A stretch of 64,000 bases of DNA, from assembly GCF_049860565.1 (NCBI RefSeq), contig NZ_CP172056.1, positions 4,030,001 to 4,094,000 on the forward strand, given 5' to 3'. Numbering within the stretch: the first letter of the stretch is position 1; every line of letters begins with the position of its first letter. Below the pieces are notes generated by a model. It saw nothing but the letters and a program-made list of their open reading frames with translations, ran no database searches and was not told the origin of the DNA. The translations under genes and the position numbers were made by a program. Below, one piece after another: positions 16,946 through 25,041 of the stretch. This DNA is from Desulfitobacterium_A nosdiversum. GTDB taxonomy: Bacteria; Bacillota; Desulfitobacteriia; Desulfitobacteriales; Desulfitobacteriaceae.

Positions 16946-17242
16946 TCAGTCATCAATATCATGTTGAGAAACAATCTTCCCTACACGGCTGACAGGACGC
17001 GGCATAACATGTGCAGCCGTTAATTCGCCAATGGCAGCAGCGGCTGCAGCTCCTTGTTCTACGGCAGACCTTACAGCAGCAACATCGCCTTTCACCATGA
17101 CGGTAACAAGACCGGAACCCACATTTTCATACGAAACAAGAACAACATCAGCTGCTTTACACATGACATCTGCCGCTTGAATGGCCGGAACCATCCCCCT
17201 TGTTTCCACAAGACCGAGTGCTTCCTCTCCAAAGTATTCCAT
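16946..17242 (-). CDS. BMC-H hexameric shell protein, first gene of the operon
   Basis: This is a single BMC domain with EEALGLVETRGMVPAIQAAD and the core GSGLVTVMVKGDVAAVRSA. I place the start at 17242 (MEYFGEEALG) because a GGATGGGG ribosome site precedes it and it matches the family N-terminus. An upstream in-frame ATG at 17275 would lie only about 13 bases from the predicted transcript start and lacks a ribosome site. It opens the choline compartment operon and is closely followed by a second BMC-H gene. Confidence 0.92.
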   Translation of the reverse strand: MEYFGEEALGLVETRGMVPAIQAADVMCKAADVVLVSYENVGSGLVTVMVKGDVAAVRSAVEQGAAAAAAIGELTAAHVMPRPVSRVGKIVSQHDIDD

Positions 17243-17294
17243 AAAATTACCCCATCCGATTTTTCTTGAATTCAATCTATTTTTTATGTTTTTT

Positions 17295-17322
17295 ATTATA
17301 GAGCGGCTTGCAGAGTTTGTAA
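17295..17322 (-). promoter_or_regulatory. sigma-A-type promoter of the choline microcompartment operon
   Basis: On the minus strand a perfect TATAAT (17295-17300) lies 16 bases after a weak -35 TTACAA (17317-17322). The predicted start is near 17288, giving a leader of about 45 bases before the chosen ATG at 17242. The weak -35 suggests dependence on an activator. Prediction by eye. Confidence 0.5.
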
Positions 17323-17370
17323 TATACTAAACATTTATACGGGATATAACTCAAACTCCGCATAATAAGA

Positions 17371-17410
17371 CCCCCTCGGGTAGAGTGAAAACAGCTTCTA
17401 TCTAAGGGGG
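17371..17410 (-). terminator. hairpin between terC and the microcompartment promoter
   Basis: CCCCC (17371-17375) pairs with GGGGG (17406-17410), and an inner GGTAGA/TCTATC arm (one wobble) extends the stem after a short internal loop. It lies about 130 bp past the terC stop and upstream of the predicted operon promoter. A weak terminator for terC is the simplest reading, although no long T run follows. Confidence 0.4.
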
Positions 17411-17538
17411 CCTCTTTAAAATGGGCATGCTTAATACAGCGGCAAGTAACAACAATGGTCATAGTTATCCAGGCTGCTTAAAAAGTTTTCTTCCTATTTA
17501 AATACATCCTATTTTGCATCATTTAAAACGCATTCAAT

Positions 17539-18210
17539 TTACATCGTTTGAGCGTGAGCTTGCGATTTCGATTTTTTGATGTAATGGCCTATTGCAATAA
17601 CACCGAATGCAATTGAACCCGGTATTAGATAGTGCAGGAATGGTACACCTTCTAAAGCTTCCATGTAGGGTTCTTTAACAAACATTTCTCCTGCAACCCA
17701 GCCAATAAGCCCAGCTCCAATATAAACCAACCACGGCCAACGGCTCATCAGCTTGGCAATAAACGTACTTCCCCAAATGACCAAAGGAATACTAAGCACC
17801 AATCCAAAAACCAGCAAAACATCATTCCCGCCCGAAGCTCCGGCAACAGCCAGCACATTATCCAGGCTCATAAATAAGTCGGCAACAATAATCGTCTTGA
17901 TCGCTTGTCTCATACTTGACGGGGCTTCTACATCTGTATTTTCATCATCTAAGAGAAGCTTAAGAGCAATCCAGGTTAACGCTACACCGCCAAGCGTTTG
18001 AATATAAGGAATGCTCAATACATAAGCTGCGACAATAGTCAAGGCAATGCGTAAAATAACTGCGCCAAAAGTTCCCCAAAAAATGGCGGTCTTTGCTTGA
18101 TTTTTATTCAGCCGCAATGTGGCTAGCGCAATGACCACTGCATTATCTCCGCTCAAAACAATATTGATAATAATGATGCTGATCAGCACATTAATAAATC
18201 CAAAATCCAT
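17539..18210 (-). CDS. TerC-family membrane protein (YjbE/Alx-like metal exporter)
   Basis: The 223-residue integral membrane protein has about seven hydrophobic segments and both TerC signatures: LSGDNAVVIA near residue 20 and MSLDNVLAVAGA near residue 114. Their acidic residues are thought to coordinate metal. Family members related to YjbE/YkoY/Alx export manganese; some are named after tellurite resistance. It is the last gene of the BCCT, phosphodiesterase, Trx, TrxR series, 47 bp after the reductase. The gap is too short to hold a yybP-ykoY manganese riboswitch. Substrate here is inferred only from the family. Confidence 0.85.
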   Translation of the reverse strand: MDFGFINVLISIIIINIVLSGDNAVVIALATLRLNKNQAKTAIFWGTFGAVILRIALTIVAAYVLSIPYIQTLGGVALTWIALKLLLDDENTDVEAPSSMRQAIKTIIVADLFMSLDNVLAVAGASGGNDVLLVFGLVLSIPLVIWGSTFIAKLMSRWPWLVYIGAGLIGWVAGEMFVKEPYMEALEGVPFLHYLIPGSIAFGVIAIGHYIKKSKSQAHAQTM

Positions 18211-18257
18211 GATGACCTCCTTATCTCTTGGAAGCGTATATGGGTTTGCAATCGACG

Positions 18258-19478
18258 TTAAATTAGTTGAGCTTTGAGTTGTTCTTTATCCATGCAGCAG
18301 TTCAGCCGTTTAATTTCCTCGCCCTTAGCCAACACCACTGCGGCAGGCGCCGTTTCAATCCGATATTTTCCGGCAAGGTTTTTCTTGGTGGCCATATCTA
18401 CTTTGAAGAGTTTATATACATCGCCTTGTTCATGAATGAGCTGTTCTAAAAAAGCGCTGAACTCCAAACTTTCGTTAACTAAGGCATTAAAGAACAATAA
18501 GATAACCTTTTGGTCACTTTGAAGTACATTCGCATGAAAATCATTAAGCTCTTCAATGAATCGCTCTGCTGCGACAGCCGCAGTTGCACCATCACCTGCT
18601 GAAGAAACGACTTGCCTCAAATATTTCACCCGGTTATCACCGACTGCATATATTCCTTCAAGGTTCGTTTCCATGCGGTCATTAACTGGGATATACCCCC
18701 GCTTGTCCATTTCAATTCCGCAGTCTTTCAGGAAGTGAGTTGAAGGGACCATACCGACAAAGAAAAATACACCTTGACAGGGAAATTTAGAAACGGTCCC
18801 TGTTTTCAAATTCTTAATTATGACTCCTTCCACATTTTCTTCCCCAAGAACTTCCTCAATCGTTGAGTTCCAGATAAACTCCATCTTCTTATTATTAAAA
18901 GCTCTTTCAGCACTGACCTTATTGCAATCCAAAATTCCCTCGTCATGTAAAACGATCACAGTGACCTTACGGGCAAACTTCGTGATGTACATTCCTTCTT
19001 CAATAGCCTGATCACCACTGCCGACGACAACAACATCTTCGCCCTCAAAAAACTCGGCATCGCAGGTAGCGCAATAAGCGACTCCGCTCCCCCGAAGCCT
19101 TTTTTCACCGGGAATATTGAGCAGCCTCGGCTCACTGCCGCAGGCTAAAATCAGCGCTTTCGCCGAAAATTCTTTTTTCTTTTTGGTCTTAATGGTTTTC
19201 TCTTCCTGAGAAAAGTCAACATTAACGACCTCATCTCTTAAAAATTCAACACCAAAACCCTGGGCATGTTTATAAAAATCTTTCATGAGATCCGGTCCGC
19301 TGATCAGAGGATACCCAGGATAATTTACGATTTCCCGAGTTGTATCCGCCAAACCGCCGATCGTCCCTTTATTGATCACTAAGGTCTTAAGTTTGGCTCT
19401 TCCGCCATAAATAGCAGCGGAAAGCCCAGCGGGGCCGCCCCCGATAATGATTAAATCATAAGCAACCATTTCTTCCAC
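18258..19478 (-). CDS. trxB: thioredoxin reductase with extra Cys-less thioredoxin-like domain
   Basis: Residues 1 to about 310 are a standard TrxR: FAD motif IIIGGGPAGLSAAIYGG, redox-active CATC in GVAYCATCDAEF, NADPH motif VVVVGSGDQAIEEGMY, and C-terminal FAD site YAVGDNRVKYLRQ. A further 95 or so residues (KVILLFFNALVNES to APAAVVLAKGEEIKRL) look like a thioredoxin fold that lost its CxxC but kept the Pro-containing loop. It would reduce the CHVC thioredoxin encoded just upstream (18-bp gap). The start is GTG at 19478 or ATG at 19469, both near AAGGAG. A close paralogue with the same tail is at 43790-45010. Confidence 0.92.
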   Translation of the reverse strand: MEEMVAYDLIIIGGGPAGLSAAIYGGRAKLKTLVINKGTIGGLADTTREIVNYPGYPLISGPDLMKDFYKHAQGFGVEFLRDEVVNVDFSQEEKTIKTKKKKEFSAKALILACGSEPRLLNIPGEKRLRGSGVAYCATCDAEFFEGEDVVVVGSGDQAIEEGMYITKFARKVTVIVLHDEGILDCNKVSAERAFNNKKMEFIWNSTIEEVLGEENVEGVIIKNLKTGTVSKFPCQGVFFFVGMVPSTHFLKDCGIEMDKRGYIPVNDRMETNLEGIYAVGDNRVKYLRQVVSSAGDGATAAVAAERFIEELNDFHANVLQSDQKVILLFFNALVNESLEFSAFLEQLIHEQGDVYKLFKVDMATKKNLAGKYRIETAPAAVVLAKGEEIKRLNCCMDKEQLKAQLI

Positions 19479-19496
19479 ATCTCCTTAAAAATGAGG

Positions 19497-19823
19497 TTAC
19501 GCTCCAAGGACTTCTTCAATTTTCTCTTCGACTTGTTCATCCTCAACCTGGCCTGCAAGTTTTCCTTGAAATTCACCATCATTGAAAAAGAGGATTTGCG
19601 GAACACCCTTTAAGGAAAACCGTTGAAATAAGTTTTTATCTTCTTCAACATCAACGTAATAAAAACCAAATTTATCTTTATATTGAGGCTGTAATTCTTC
19701 TAACATAGGAACGACTTCTTTGCAGACATGACAGCCTTTTCTTGAGAAGATAACCAAACAGGGCTCACAATTATCATAGATAATCTCCTCAAAACGATCT
19801 GCATTCAACTGTTGTAAGGACAT
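19497..19823 (-). CDS. thioredoxin with CHVC active site
   Basis: This is a thioredoxin-fold protein of 108 residues with active site CHVC in place of the usual CGPC (SRKGCHVCKEVVPML), and the cis-Pro loop GVPQILFFNDGE. I chose the ATG at 19823 (MSLQQLNADRF), which has AGGAGG upstream; the longer frame from 19868 has no support. It is the likely electron acceptor of the adjoining reductase. The CHVC motif and the pairing recur at 45049-45375, so this is a distinct thioredoxin class, not a housekeeping copy. What it reduces is unknown. Confidence 0.9.
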   Translation of the reverse strand: MSLQQLNADRFEEIIYDNCEPCLVIFSRKGCHVCKEVVPMLEELQPQYKDKFGFYYVDVEEDKNLFQRFSLKGVPQILFFNDGEFQGKLAGQVEDEQVEEKIEEVLGA

Positions 19824-19889
19824 ATTCTTTGTTCCTCCTAAAATTAAATTCCTGCCCCTCAAGTCCATGAATACTTGTTCTTTTTAAAA

Positions 19890-19919
19890 CGCAGCTATCA
19901 GCTGTTACTGATAGCTGCG
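19890..19919 (-). terminator. hairpin terminator between phosphodiesterase and thioredoxin genes
   Basis: A perfect 12-bp stem (19890-19901 with 19908-19919) has a 6-nt loop and is followed on the minus strand by TTTTAAAAAG. It should lower readthrough from the phosphodiesterase gene into trx/trxR/terC, setting different expression levels. Confidence 0.75.
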
Positions 19920-19933
19920 CATATTAAATTCTT

Positions 19934-21982
19934 TTATACTTCTTCATTGAAAATTTGATAGATTGGAGCTCCTTCACACTGTGCAGGGAAACGTAACCCA
20001 AGCAATACTGCAACTGAAGGTGCCACATCAACCTGACGAATCGTACGGTCTGTTGTAAATCCGGATTTAATACCAGGACCTGCCGCAGCAAAGATAGGTG
20101 AAACGGATGTATTGAAATATCCTTCTGAAGTTGTAATACTGTCACCGTGCAATCTGTTATAGCCTTCTTCAATCGAGAAGAAGATATCTCCGCATTCCGG
20201 TCCGTTTGTACCAATCAATACTGCATCTTTGTTTCGGAGGCAGATGCCGACAACCCGTTTTCCCGTCCTTTCATCTCTGTAATTATAAAGGTCAGAGATG
20301 ATTTGCTCCTCTAAGTCATACTTATCTTTCGGATCAACAATGCCATACTTATCTCTACCTTTAAGGTTGACATAAATATAGTTGCTGCGAATCTGAACAG
20401 CTCTTGTTTTCTCCCAGTCCACTTCTCTGAGCGAATTGCCATTTGCATCTTTTTTCAGGACGGTATAACCGAGTTTTTCCATAACCTTGGTATTGAGTCC
20501 ACCATACTCCCCTAAAATAGGCGGTACGTTTTCCCCAACGATAAGACCATGGTCGCTTACAAATAAGATTGTCCAGCCTTCATCTAATAAATGCAGGAAC
20601 TCACCCAGATAATCATCAGTTTGCACATAGAATTTTTCGATGAACCCTTGATAGATTTTCTCATCAGTGTGTTTCCATGGTTCCAAGGTCTTTCCAAGAT
20701 GCCATAATTGGTGACCTGCACAGTCGATGTTATGAAGGTGTGAGAATACAACCTCATATTCCTTTTCTTTGATGCAGTAATTCAGGCAATCCGCCTGCCA
20801 TTTGTTATAAAGTTTCCATGAAGGCTCAAAAATTTCACGGACCAATTCGTCGTCTTCTCCGCCGATTAAGCTGACCGGTGGAACTTGACCCACATTGTTG
20901 ATAATATCCTGATAAAGCGATTTTTGATGCCAGAGTTGGTCATTCGAAATATCGAGAGCATTACTAATCCAAAGTCTTACTTTATTGCCTGCCGGATCAA
21001 GCTCTAAAATCTTCATCGAACGGCATGCAGGTTTAGTCACTTCTTTTTTGGTCACATCATCAATGATACCAGTGATCATTATATCTCTTTCCAAGGTAAC
21101 GATCGGTGTTTCCGCTTTTTTATTCTTGTAAACAGCGACTCGGTCATATTCACCGGCTTCATTTTTTAGAATTAAAGCAGGCCTTCTCATAACACCGCTA
21201 GAAGTCAAGATTGTAAATTCTTTAGCTCCTTCTGGTGCATTAGCCCAACCCGTAGCATCTTTGAGCGGAGAATTGACAATGTCATAAGCAACTTTACTTC
21301 CGATAACAACTTCAGTGTCCTCATCATCCATAACATAGGTACGAATTTCACCGCCTTGACGAGCTGTATCGCCCCACCAAAGCTCCATCATTTCATCGTC
21401 AACTTCATCGTCCAAGGTATCTTCCAAATCCGTAATGATGCAGCCTACTCCTGCCGGTTTCTCCACTCTTGGCGCATAACGGACTTCTTTAATTTCAGGT
21501 GCAGCGACAATAACTTTTTCCCAGTCAAGCTGGGCAACACCCATATTAACAGAACCGGGCTGCGTACCGTCGACAACGCTAAGATTTTCACTATGTGAGG
21601 TTGGAGGCCAGGAGCTTCCGGGCCAATGCCATACTAAAGTCTTCATGCCGGCTTCAGCTGTGATGTTCCACATTTGTTCTGCGGTACAATTCCGCGAGTC
21701 CATATTGTAAACAACCGCATCAAGGCTTTCCGGTGATTGTCTCCAATAGCATGTAATACCATGAGTTCCCGGATAAGCACCTGTGGCCAAGGTCGTCCAG
21801 CAAGGCGGTGTAATCGTTGGAATTGCCCCGAGCAAACGTAAATCTTCACGAGCTGATCCACGTTTAATGAATTTTTGTAAATTAGGCATTTTCCCTTCGG
21901 CCAGGAATTTTTTACTGATCCTAGGGTCCATTCCGTCGACACCTAATACCAGAACTTTTTTGGTAAGCGGTGTTCTCTTCAT
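19934..21982 (-). CDS. alkaline phosphatase superfamily phosphodiesterase/nucleotide pyrophosphatase-like enzyme
   Basis: The 682-residue cytoplasmic protein (no signal peptide) belongs to the type I phosphodiesterase branch. It has VLVLGVDGMDPR near residue 10 (metal Asp), TITPPCWTTLATGAYPGTHG near 56-75 with the Thr nucleophile, HLHNIDCAGHQLWH, FVSDHG, and the late HGDSITTSEGYFN metal His. A central insertion of some 200 residues is unusual. Members cleave phosphate or sulfate esters and diesters. Next to a BCCT transporter and a choline compartment, a choline ester or glycerophosphocholine substrate is attractive, but nothing in the motifs proves it. A 64-bp gap separates it from the upstream transporter gene. 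Confidence 0.85.
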   Translation of the reverse strand: MKRTPLTKKVLVLGVDGMDPRISKKFLAEGKMPNLQKFIKRGSAREDLRLLGAIPTITPPCWTTLATGAYPGTHGITCYWRQSPESLDAVVYNMDSRNCTAEQMWNITAEAGMKTLVWHWPGSSWPPTSHSENLSVVDGTQPGSVNMGVAQLDWEKVIVAAPEIKEVRYAPRVEKPAGVGCIITDLEDTLDDEVDDEMMELWWGDTARQGGEIRTYVMDDEDTEVVIGSKVAYDIVNSPLKDATGWANAPEGAKEFTILTSSGVMRRPALILKNEAGEYDRVAVYKNKKAETPIVTLERDIMITGIIDDVTKKEVTKPACRSMKILELDPAGNKVRLWISNALDISNDQLWHQKSLYQDIINNVGQVPPVSLIGGEDDELVREIFEPSWKLYNKWQADCLNYCIKEKEYEVVFSHLHNIDCAGHQLWHLGKTLEPWKHTDEKIYQGFIEKFYVQTDDYLGEFLHLLDEGWTILFVSDHGLIVGENVPPILGEYGGLNTKVMEKLGYTVLKKDANGNSLREVDWEKTRAVQIRSNYIYVNLKGRDKYGIVDPKDKYDLEEQIISDLYNYRDERTGKRVVGICLRNKDAVLIGTNGPECGDIFFSIEEGYNRLHGDSITTSEGYFNTSVSPIFAAAGPGIKSGFTTDRTIRQVDVAPSVAVLLGLRFPAQCEGAPIYQIFNEEV

Positions 21983-22046
21983 ATCGTTTCACTCCTCTTA
22001 TGCTTCAAATTTTGTATTGTTTTCGTTTGAAGTGAGTTATCGTATT

Positions 22047-23651
22047 TTACTTGCTTGCTTGGGAAATCGCTTCCACTGTGTCTACACTTTCGTTATCATA
22101 TTTGTCTGTTGTCATAGGTTGTGCAAATCCGAAATCTTCACGCAGCCATTTGACGGTGGAAATTGCGAGGATAATGAGCAGGAATAAGACAGGTACTGCC
22201 GTTAAAACAGATGATAACTGAACGACTTGCATACCTCCGACGAGAAGCAGCGCAACTGTGGCAAAGAACAGCATTCCTGCCCAGAAAAGACGGATCCATT
22301 TCGGCGGTTCTACGCCGTCTTTTACTTCAAAACACGCCATGTTAGCCATCGTAAAGGAGGCAGCGTCAACACCCGTTGCTTGAGAAATAGCCATAACAAA
22401 AATGAAGAAAGGAATAACCACTTGATGTAAAGGAAGTGAGTTCAAGAACCAGGAAATAACGGCCGGGCCGCCTTGATCTTTGAGAATTTCAGCAAGTTTT
22501 GCTCCATGGTTCATGATTGCATCCACTTGATAACTGCCAAAAATGAGGTAGAAGAGCATGCAGCCTGCGGTTGCTGAGAAAATCATGTTCATAATGAGAG
22601 AGCGAATCGTACGGCCTTTGGAAATACGGGCTGCGAAAAGCCCTACGTATATTGCCCAAGCCAGCCACCATGCCCAATAGAAAACAGTCCAATCTTGCGG
22701 AAATCCGGATTTAGTGATAGGGTCAGTATAGAAGCTCATCCGCATAAAATTCTGAAGGAGCACGCCTATATTATCGCTAAATAAGGAGAACATAAACGTT
22801 GTTGGTCCGACAATCAGTACAAAACCGAGAATAATAAAGGTTAAATACATGTTCATATCAGCAAGCTTGGCAATTCCGCCTTTTAAACCATGGTAACAAC
22901 TCCAGGTATAAATACAGGAGAAAAGTACGCATACAACAAGTTTAAATTGCATGTTATCTGCGATCCCAAAATAATCGGCTGAAATCTTAGATAACATGGG
23001 AATAACAAAGCCTAGTGATGTGGCCATTCCTCCGACCATACCTACGATGACAATTGCATCAATGAGTTTTCCTACCCATCCATCGGCAGTTTTTCCGATT
23101 ACCCCTCGGCAAGCATAGCTAGGATAGAGATAGGGTTTTTTCCGGACATAATACATGTAAGCGAAAGCAACAGCCGGAACTGCGAAAGTCGCCCAAGCAC
23201 TGAAACCCCAGTGAAAGATTCCATAAGCTAAGCTAAATTGAGCCGCTTGCGGTGAAAAGGGCTGAAGCCAAAACGGAGGAGCCTGTAAATAGGAAATCGG
23301 CTCGATCAATGCCCAGTAGACAAGACCTGCACCTGATCCTCCGCAGAACATCATAGAGATCCAAGTAAAAGTAGAAAATTCCGGTTTATCATCTGGTCCA
23401 CCTAGCTTTACGTTGCCATAACGGCCAAAAGCTAACCAAGCTAAAAAGATGAGACATCCAAAAACAACAAATTCCCAAAGCCAGTCCGTACTATAGGTTA
23501 TAAAGTGCATTGCTTTATTTACGGGGTCTTTAGCCGCATTTTGGAAAATCATCATAGGCCCATAGACAACTAAGCAGGCTATGACGGAAACCCAAAATAC
23601 AGGGTGGTTCACTCTTGCATAAATTGGCTTTTCATCTTTACCAATGGACAT
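22047..23651 (-). CDS. BCCT-family transporter (betaine/choline/carnitine)
   Basis: The 534-residue protein has about twelve transmembrane segments. The BCCT hallmark lies in QDWTVFYWAWWLAWAIYVGLF with following RISKGRTIR (TM8 and loop), and the Gly-rich helix FCGGSGAGLVYWALIEP is in the TM3 position. It imports or exchanges a quaternary ammonium compound; choline is the obvious candidate given the CutC operon downstream, but betaine or carnitine cannot be excluded. Lacking a long regulatory C-terminus, it is more like a catabolic transporter than an osmoregulated one. It is first in its transcription unit, behind a good promoter and divergent from a LysR gene. Confidence 0.92.
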   Translation of the reverse strand: MSIGKDEKPIYARVNHPVFWVSVIACLVVYGPMMIFQNAAKDPVNKAMHFITYSTDWLWEFVVFGCLIFLAWLAFGRYGNVKLGGPDDKPEFSTFTWISMMFCGGSGAGLVYWALIEPISYLQAPPFWLQPFSPQAAQFSLAYGIFHWGFSAWATFAVPAVAFAYMYYVRKKPYLYPSYACRGVIGKTADGWVGKLIDAIVIVGMVGGMATSLGFVIPMLSKISADYFGIADNMQFKLVVCVLFSCIYTWSCYHGLKGGIAKLADMNMYLTFIILGFVLIVGPTTFMFSLFSDNIGVLLQNFMRMSFYTDPITKSGFPQDWTVFYWAWWLAWAIYVGLFAARISKGRTIRSLIMNMIFSATAGCMLFYLIFGSYQVDAIMNHGAKLAEILKDQGGPAVISWFLNSLPLHQVVIPFFIFVMAISQATGVDAASFTMANMACFEVKDGVEPPKWIRLFWAGMLFFATVALLLVGGMQVVQLSSVLTAVPVLFLLIILAISTVKWLREDFGFAQPMTTDKYDNESVDTVEAISQASK

Positions 23652-24002
23652 TGAACAATCCCCCTAAATTATCCGAATTTAGCTTCTTCAACTGACTAAT
23701 TTTAAAACTGACTAAATCTTTAAGTATTATTTTTGCCATTACTGCAATCATTATTAAGGACCTCAACATTCCTCCTTCTTGAGCAATTCAGTTCCGCGGC
23801 ACTGCATTGTTCTTGTATTCACTTGTACTTACACGCAAATTATAATCATCAGATGTTCAGCTGTAAAATACATCGTGATTATGCCCCGTATAATTAATTT
23901 AAAATGATTGGCAAAAATATTAATATTTCAAATTATCCATACTAATATATAATTAGCTATATAAGATGGACTAGATGTGTCCATATGAGAGGAGGTAAGA
24001 CA
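23652..24002. other. divergent intergenic region between BCCT and LysR genes
   Basis: This 351-bp AT-rich region holds the BCCT promoter (23839-23867) and a possible TATAAT for the LysR gene at 23948-23953. LysR-type operators are expected here, but I could not pick one T-N11-A site with confidence. Confidence 0.5.
23839..23867 (-). promoter_or_regulatory. sigma-A promoter of the BCCT transporter gene
   Basis: On the minus strand TTTACA (23862-23867, five of six consensus) and TATAAT (23839-23844) are separated by exactly 17 bases. The predicted 5' leader is about 180 nt, long enough for operator or RNA control. Confidence 0.6.
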
Positions 24003-24908
24003 ATGCGTCTTGAACAACTCATGTATCTCGTTGCTGTCAATGAATCGAAGTCCATTTCATTAGCAGCCGAACGAGCTCATATTTCTCAACCTGCTCTTAG
24101 TTCTGCCATAAATAAACTCGAAGATGAGCTCGGTATTGTTTTGTTAAAAAGAACAAACTCGGGTGCTCAGCTCACCGAAATTGGAGAACTGATTATCGTT
24201 AAAGCCAGAGAAGTTTTGAATTCAATCGATGAGATCAAATCCATAGCGCACATTAATTCCATTGAGCTCAATGGAAATATCTCCATTGCAGTTGAACCCG
24301 GCGTTAATATTACGATAATGCCAGATATTTTAACAACCTTTAAGTTTAATCATCCTAAAGTAAATGCTCTCCTGAAGGTTGGTGAATCAAACAATATTTT
24401 AAGGGATGTAGAATCAGGCAAAGCCGATTTTGGTATTATTTTAAATACGGATGCCGTTCGCGAGTCTAAGGATATTAATTTTAGTGAACTATTTACAGAT
24501 GAATTCGTAATTATTACCGGAAAAGACCGCAAAATTGCCATGGAATCGCCAACAATGACTTTGCAACAGGCTCTTTCCATGCCCATACTTCTCTACAATA
24601 CGGAATATATTACCGATTGCGGAGTCTCTTGTATATTAAAAAAATATGGTAATTTCAACGTTTCTTATCGAGTGGACAACCTTGAAATGATGGAAAAAAT
24701 CTTAACTCACGGTGATATCATTGCGTTTGTCCCCAGGTTTATGGCTGATGAATTTATTAAAACAAGCAGTATCAAAAAAATAGAGATTGAAGATGCTTGC
24801 CTGGAAGCTTCGATTATCTTGATATGGTTAAACCGCCATCATCTATCCATGATTGAAAAAGAATTTATTAAAATCATAAAATTGACGTGTTGCAAGAAAA
24901 TGCAATAG
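24003..24908 (+). CDS. LysR-family transcriptional regulator
   Basis: The protein has an N-terminal winged helix-turn-helix (LEQLMYLVAVNESKSISLAA then ISQPALSSAINKLEDELG) and a periplasmic-binding-like effector domain of about 200 residues. I chose ATG 24003 (MRLEQLMYL) since GAGAGGAGG stands just upstream, while the ATG at 23985 lacks one. Being divergent from the BCCT, phosphodiesterase and Trx genes, it is the likely regulator of that unit and possibly of the choline operon, since no regulator lies inside the operon itself. The effector is unknown. Confidence 0.9.
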   Translation: MRLEQLMYLVAVNESKSISLAAERAHISQPALSSAINKLEDELGIVLLKRTNSGAQLTEIGELIIVKAREVLNSIDEIKSIAHINSIELNGNISIAVEPGVNITIMPDILTTFKFNHPKVNALLKVGESNNILRDVESGKADFGIILNTDAVRESKDINFSELFTDEFVIITGKDRKIAMESPTMTLQQALSMPILLYNTEYITDCGVSCILKKYGNFNVSYRVDNLEMMEKILTHGDIIAFVPRFMADEFIKTSSIKKIEIEDACLEASIILIWLNRHHLSMIEKEFIKIIKLTCCKKMQ

Positions 24909-25041
24909 AACGTTTGTTAAGCACAAACTTATAAACCTGCTAGTTATAGGGGGTATATGCACTAAGTATTTTACTTTTCACATGGATTATGTTAAAAATT
25001 TCTCATAAGGACGAAATAGATCTTTAGGAGTCGTAATCCAA

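Noticed and set aside
17277..17462. 61-residue reading frame upstream of the first shell gene
   Set aside because: It overlaps the predicted promoter and hairpin, has no ribosome site and an unlikely composition.
18211..18257. Manganese riboswitch before terC
   Set aside because: Only 47 bp separate the genes, too short for a yybP-ykoY element.
18258..23651. Glycine or betaine reductase locus (Trx and TrxR beside a BCCT transporter)
   Set aside because: No GrdA, GrdB, GrdE or GrdCD genes and no in-frame selenocysteine TGA were seen; thioredoxin genes alone are not enough.
23700..23830. Sigma-54 promoter before the BCCT gene
   Set aside because: GGCAC and TTG elements occur on the plus strand with wrong spacing; the sigma-A promoter at 23839 is better.
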